Shown piece by piece: positions 17,443 through 20,826 of a DNA stretch of 20,826 bases (positions within the stretch are counted from its first letter, which is position 1; the number at the start of each line of letters is the position of its first letter). A program made the translations under genes and the position numbers. The notes beneath the pieces are model-generated. The model was not told the origin of the DNA, made no database searches, and was given only the letters and a program-made list of their open reading frames with translations. Source of the stretch: Perkinsus olseni (lineage: Eukaryota; Perkinsozoa; Perkinsida); the NCBI GenBank assembly GCA_013115125.1, contig JABANN010000566.1, positions 1 to 20,826 of the forward strand, written 5' to 3'.

Positions 17443-20003
17443 ATGTAATACTTACGGGATTAGTACGCTCGGTTACACTGATACCAGGTATACCGGTCAT
17501 CATCGTAATAATAATCAGCAGCAGCAACAACAACAACAACTCCCAACAACAACACAGCGCCGTCCTAGCTACACATACAATAATAATCGACAACAACAAC
17601 AACAACGGCAGCAGCAGCAGCAGAATGATACTGCAGCCTCGTCAACATTAGCACAGTATCAAGATCCTCCCTCCACTACTAAGGGAGGGAATGCCGTCGT
17701 GTCGGCAACAAAGGATAGAGGGACGGCGGTGAACAGTCAACAATACCAGCAGGATGGCAGTGGTAACAGCAGTACTCATCAATATCATCGGACGATGCAA
17801 CAGCAGCAAGGCAGCTATGGTGCTGGAGGTGGACAGAGATCGTCTAGACAAGTAGTATATGGTAGATCGTTATCAAGTGTGGTATTGTTATGAACCTTAG
17901 GGTGGTGGACGGGGTCCAACTGGCGGAGGAGGAGGAGGCTCGTTTTCGAACTCTCGATCATCACAGTACTACAACGACAATCAGCAGCAGCAGCAGCAGT
18001 ATGGCGGACGCAACGGCATGAACAATAATAATCAGTACTATTATCACCAGGGTAGTGGTGGTGGTCATTACCGCCATAATGGAGGGGCATCGTATAATCA
18101 TCAACATGCTGGTGGTAGCAAGGGCGGGTCTTCAAGACAGCAGCAGTACGGAGGGAATGGAGGACGCAACCCAGCAGCAGCAGCAGCAGCTTCCTTCCAG
18201 CACTATCAACAACAACAACAACAACAACAACAACAGGTCAATGCTCAGACATCTGTGTATCATCAATCGGGTGGTAATGGTGGTGAACAGCATCATCAAA
18301 GATATCAACAACAACAGCAGCAAGGGATGTATGTATGTGAAGATAACAACGCTGATGTTAGTAGTAGTGGTAACACCACAGCTGGAGAGTCTGATCCAAC
18401 TGGACCTACCTCGGCTGCTACTGCTGCTGCTGCTGCTGCAGCCTATTGGCAACAGAGCTACCATGCAGCTGCTGCAATGGCTGCTGCTGCTGCTGCTGCA
18501 GCTGCTGGTGGTGGTGGTGGTGGTCCTGGCAATACTGGGAATCAGGGAGGTGGGAGTATGATGGATTATCAAGCCGCAGCAGCTGCTGTAACTGCTGCTG
18601 CCTATTATCAACAACAGCAGTACTACTATCAGCAGCAAGCGGCTGCCATGTTGGCCATGCAACAACAACAACAACAGGCTACTGGCCTACGCCCACAGCA
18701 GCAGCAGTCAACACCAGCAGCAGCACAGGTCCTCTATAGTCCTGCACAATATACAGCTGGTTATGTCCCCTCCCCTAATGCTATGGGTTATTACTATCAA
18801 CAACAACAACAACAACAACAACAACAAGGTGCCACTACACAGCAGAACGCGACACCGATCTATTATAATCCTACAGCCACTGCCGCTGGTACTGCTGCTG
18901 AGGCCGACCCTTCATCGTCTTCTACCTCCTCTTCAGCCGCGATGGCCCCTCCTCCTGCTCCTACTCAAGCCTCGTACTATTACTACGACCCCAATGCTGG
19001 TAGTAGACAAGGTGTTGTAGCGCCTGCACCACAGGCAACAGCGCAGGCTTATTATTACTACTATCAGCCCCAGCAGCAACAGTTCATACCGGCCTATTAT
19101 CCTACCGCACAACAGCAGCAGGAGCAGCAGGCTACGACCACGCAAGATCAGCTGTCCGAGCAACAGCAGCACCAGCAGCAGCCTGACGCAGGAGGAGAGG
19201 AGGAGGGTTCCTCCATCGGGGCAGCAGATGGTGATGAGAAGCAGTTGAGTGTAGATGATCAGCAGCAGCAGCAGCAGCCGGCTGTGATTACGGCGGATGC
19301 TAGTGATGAGTCGGGGGGCAAGACAGCAGACGGGGACGGAGGGCGGAAAAGGCCGGGGTTGATAGCGAAGCTTACCACACCCATACAAAAGAAGAATCCC
19401 GATCTTGTTGACCACCACGGCAAGGAGCATTCGACTAGTATGGAGAAAGGCATTGGGTTAATGGAAGGAGGTCAGGAGGATAGTAGCGCACATCAGGGCA
19501 ATAATGATGATAAAGGAGCAGCTGTAGGCAACTGCATCGTCGTCGTCGTCGTCATCATCATCATCATCATTATCACCATAGCCATCACGCATCTTAGGTC
19601 CATACTGGTTTTGACGTGAAGATCTCGGCATCATCCGTACCTGGGGAGTCGAATGTCGTAGGGATAACTACTACTGCCGCAATACGCGTGATGAATTCCT
19701 TCGTATATTTGGCAGGCCCAACATCAGGGTGCTACCACTGATACCTATGCTGACGATCACGCCAAGAAGGCTACCACCACTACCCCTAGCAGCAGTGATG
19801 CTGGTTTGGTCCATCAAAAGACGCCCAGGAGCGAAGTAGCACCAGCTGGAACTGCTGTTGCTGCGGCGGCTACTTCAGTATCACCCTCCTCACCGTCCAC
19901 AGCCCGGAAGGTAAGTGTTATTGGTATTGGTAGCCTGATGATGTTGTTATCATCAGCCAACTGGCTTGGTATCTGCCTGGGGCACACGATTACCCGGTGG
20001 GAG

Positions 20004-20052
<49 letters not shown>

Positions 20053-20756
20053 CCATCATCATCATCACCAACACGTTCACAAACACCCCCACCTACAAGA
20101 AGCAGCGCCCTAGGCAAGGAAGTTGGCAATGGCAGCAGTGATAGCGGAAATACTCGAGACAACACAACAGGGTCAGCAGTAGCGGCCCCAGTTGTAGCGA
20201 CCAGCAAAGGTACCATACCGATACATTTCATGGAGGCCATGCAGATAATGGCGGGTAAGTAGTGGTATCGCTGCTGCTGCTGGTCGGTTGGACGTACTGG
20301 CATGATTCCAGGTAATAAGCCCATATCGCCAGATCTTGATGTGAAGACCCTGGAGGAATGGGAGGCTACCGCTGGATCTAGACCACTACCGTTATGTCAA
20401 GTAACGAGCGCCAATGGTGGTTTGGGATGGTGCACCACTCTTGTTGTTGTTATTATCATTAGGAGCATCCTGCACTGAGGCAGCCTAGATACCGTCCTAT
20501 GGGTATGAAGAATCCCTCCCAGACTAGAGTATGCTATCTTAACGCTATGATACAGGTAATACTACTACTGCTACTACTAGGAGGAGGCTGATGTTGTTGT
20601 TACAGGTACTATTACCAATAACAGGGCTTATGACCTATCTATCATTGGCAATGAGTACGATGCGTGAGAAGGAGAAGGATAAATATCCATGGACAAGGGC
20701 TATAGCGTCAGCATGTCGGCCATTCTTCCAGCCCCCTCCACCTCCACCTGCTCCTG

Positions 20757-20826
<70 letters not shown>
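17443..20826 (+). CDS. Q/Y/G/A/S-rich low-complexity protein, 3'-truncated by window
   Basis: Exons: ...-17444, 17488-17851, 17901-19523, 19598-19657, 19716-19910, 19957-20254, 20312-20400, 20463-20528, 20606-20826 (at least 970 residues; phases agree). The first ATG is proposed to be split AT|G across a 43-nt intron, giving MYTGHHRNNNQQQ; a longer 5' exon is possible. Residues 1-500 are prion-like: Q and N runs, alanine runs, YYY/YYQQQ patches, GGG and an RG patch (GGGRGPTGGGGGGS). Next come a basic stretch (KRPGLIAKLTTPIQKKNPDL), a Ser/Thr linker and a serine run coded by (TCA)n. The folded-looking parts are IPIHFMEAMQIMAGNKPI, LDVKTLEEWEATAG and GLMTYLSLAMSTMREKEKDK, followed by a PPPPPP tract. 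I do not recognise the family. Composition fits RNA-granule or translation scaffold proteins, but this is inference. Confidence 0.6.
20004..20051 (+). repeat. (ATC)16 microsatellite coding a serine run
   Basis: The sixteen-unit array is read in the TCA register, giving a serine run of about 16 that continues imperfectly to about 20068. The frame is set by the neighbouring exon ends (19957 and 20254). Confidence 0.9.
20757..20826 (+). repeat. (GTA)n array reaching the window edge
   Basis: At least 23 GTA/AGT units follow the PPPPPPAPG-coding sequence. In frame they encode serine (AGT). However, many introns in this window begin GTAGTA, so the first GTA may be a splice donor and the array intronic. 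The window ends inside it, so it cannot be decided here. Confidence 0.85.

Noticed and set aside
18132-19430. Long leucine/serine/cysteine-rich frames on the minus strand and in other + frames opposite the Q-rich gene
   Set aside because: They are shadows of CAA/CAG/GCT repeats. They have no splice structure, and their composition is explained by the coding strand.
19640-19720. A frame reading TRDEFLRIF that resembles an eIF4E-binding motif of eIF4G
   Set aside because: It lies in a different frame inside the intron 19658-19715. The phase-consistent chain (19598-19657 joined to 19716-19910) excludes it.
19524-20070. Regular CAT/ATC arrays considered as CRISPR-like or satellite repeats
   Set aside because: They are pure trinucleotide microsatellites without spacers, in introns or serine-coding exons of a eukaryotic gene.

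Overview
The window looks like a gene-dense stretch of nuclear DNA from a unicellular eukaryote. Most of its genes are cut by many short introns (usually 43-99 nt, nearly all starting GTA and ending AG). Trinucleotide microsatellites and single-residue runs (Q, D, S, A) lie in both exons and introns. Two solute transporters in tandem have a T-rich tract and CAG at or just before their start codons, as expected where a spliced leader is added. This combination suggests an alveolate, perhaps a Perkinsus-like protist. That assignment is inference, not a database match.

Layout. 1-1934 (+): 3' part of a nucleolar protein resembling MYBBP1A/Pol5 (DNA polymerase phi), cut by the window edge. 2136-4769 (+): a 15-exon gene with a helical-repeat-like N-terminal half and the C-terminal half of a SET domain. 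4899-6689 and 6936-9249 (+): two adjacent genes carrying two and five U1/matrin-type C2H2 zinc fingers with nearly invariant spacing, plus a YYYDH exon resembling a WW or OCRE motif; most fingers are split by an intron at the same codon. 9716-10999 and 12283-13689 (-): two intronless tandem equilibrative nucleoside transporters (ENT/SLC29) with near-identical blocks. 15367-17184 (-): a 10-exon gene for a protein with two universal-stress-protein domains; every splice phase closes. 17443-20826 (+): a Q/Y/G/A/S-rich low-complexity protein, divergent from the stress-protein gene and running off the window.

The exon models were built by hand from frames, GT-AG ends and phase agreement. The strongest are the two-domain USP gene and the second zinc-finger gene. 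The least secure points are the 5' end of the Q-rich gene, one intron in the first zinc-finger gene (5401-5473), the last exons of the SET gene, and the start of the second zinc-finger gene. No rRNA, tRNA, CRISPR array, transposon or viral relic was recognised.

Taken together, the + strand genes at 4899-9249 look like RNA-binding or splicing-type proteins that arose by duplication of a finger-plus-intron module. The ENT pair would serve purine/pyrimidine salvage at a membrane. The other genes are not obviously functionally linked; this looks like ordinary eukaryotic gene order rather than an operon.
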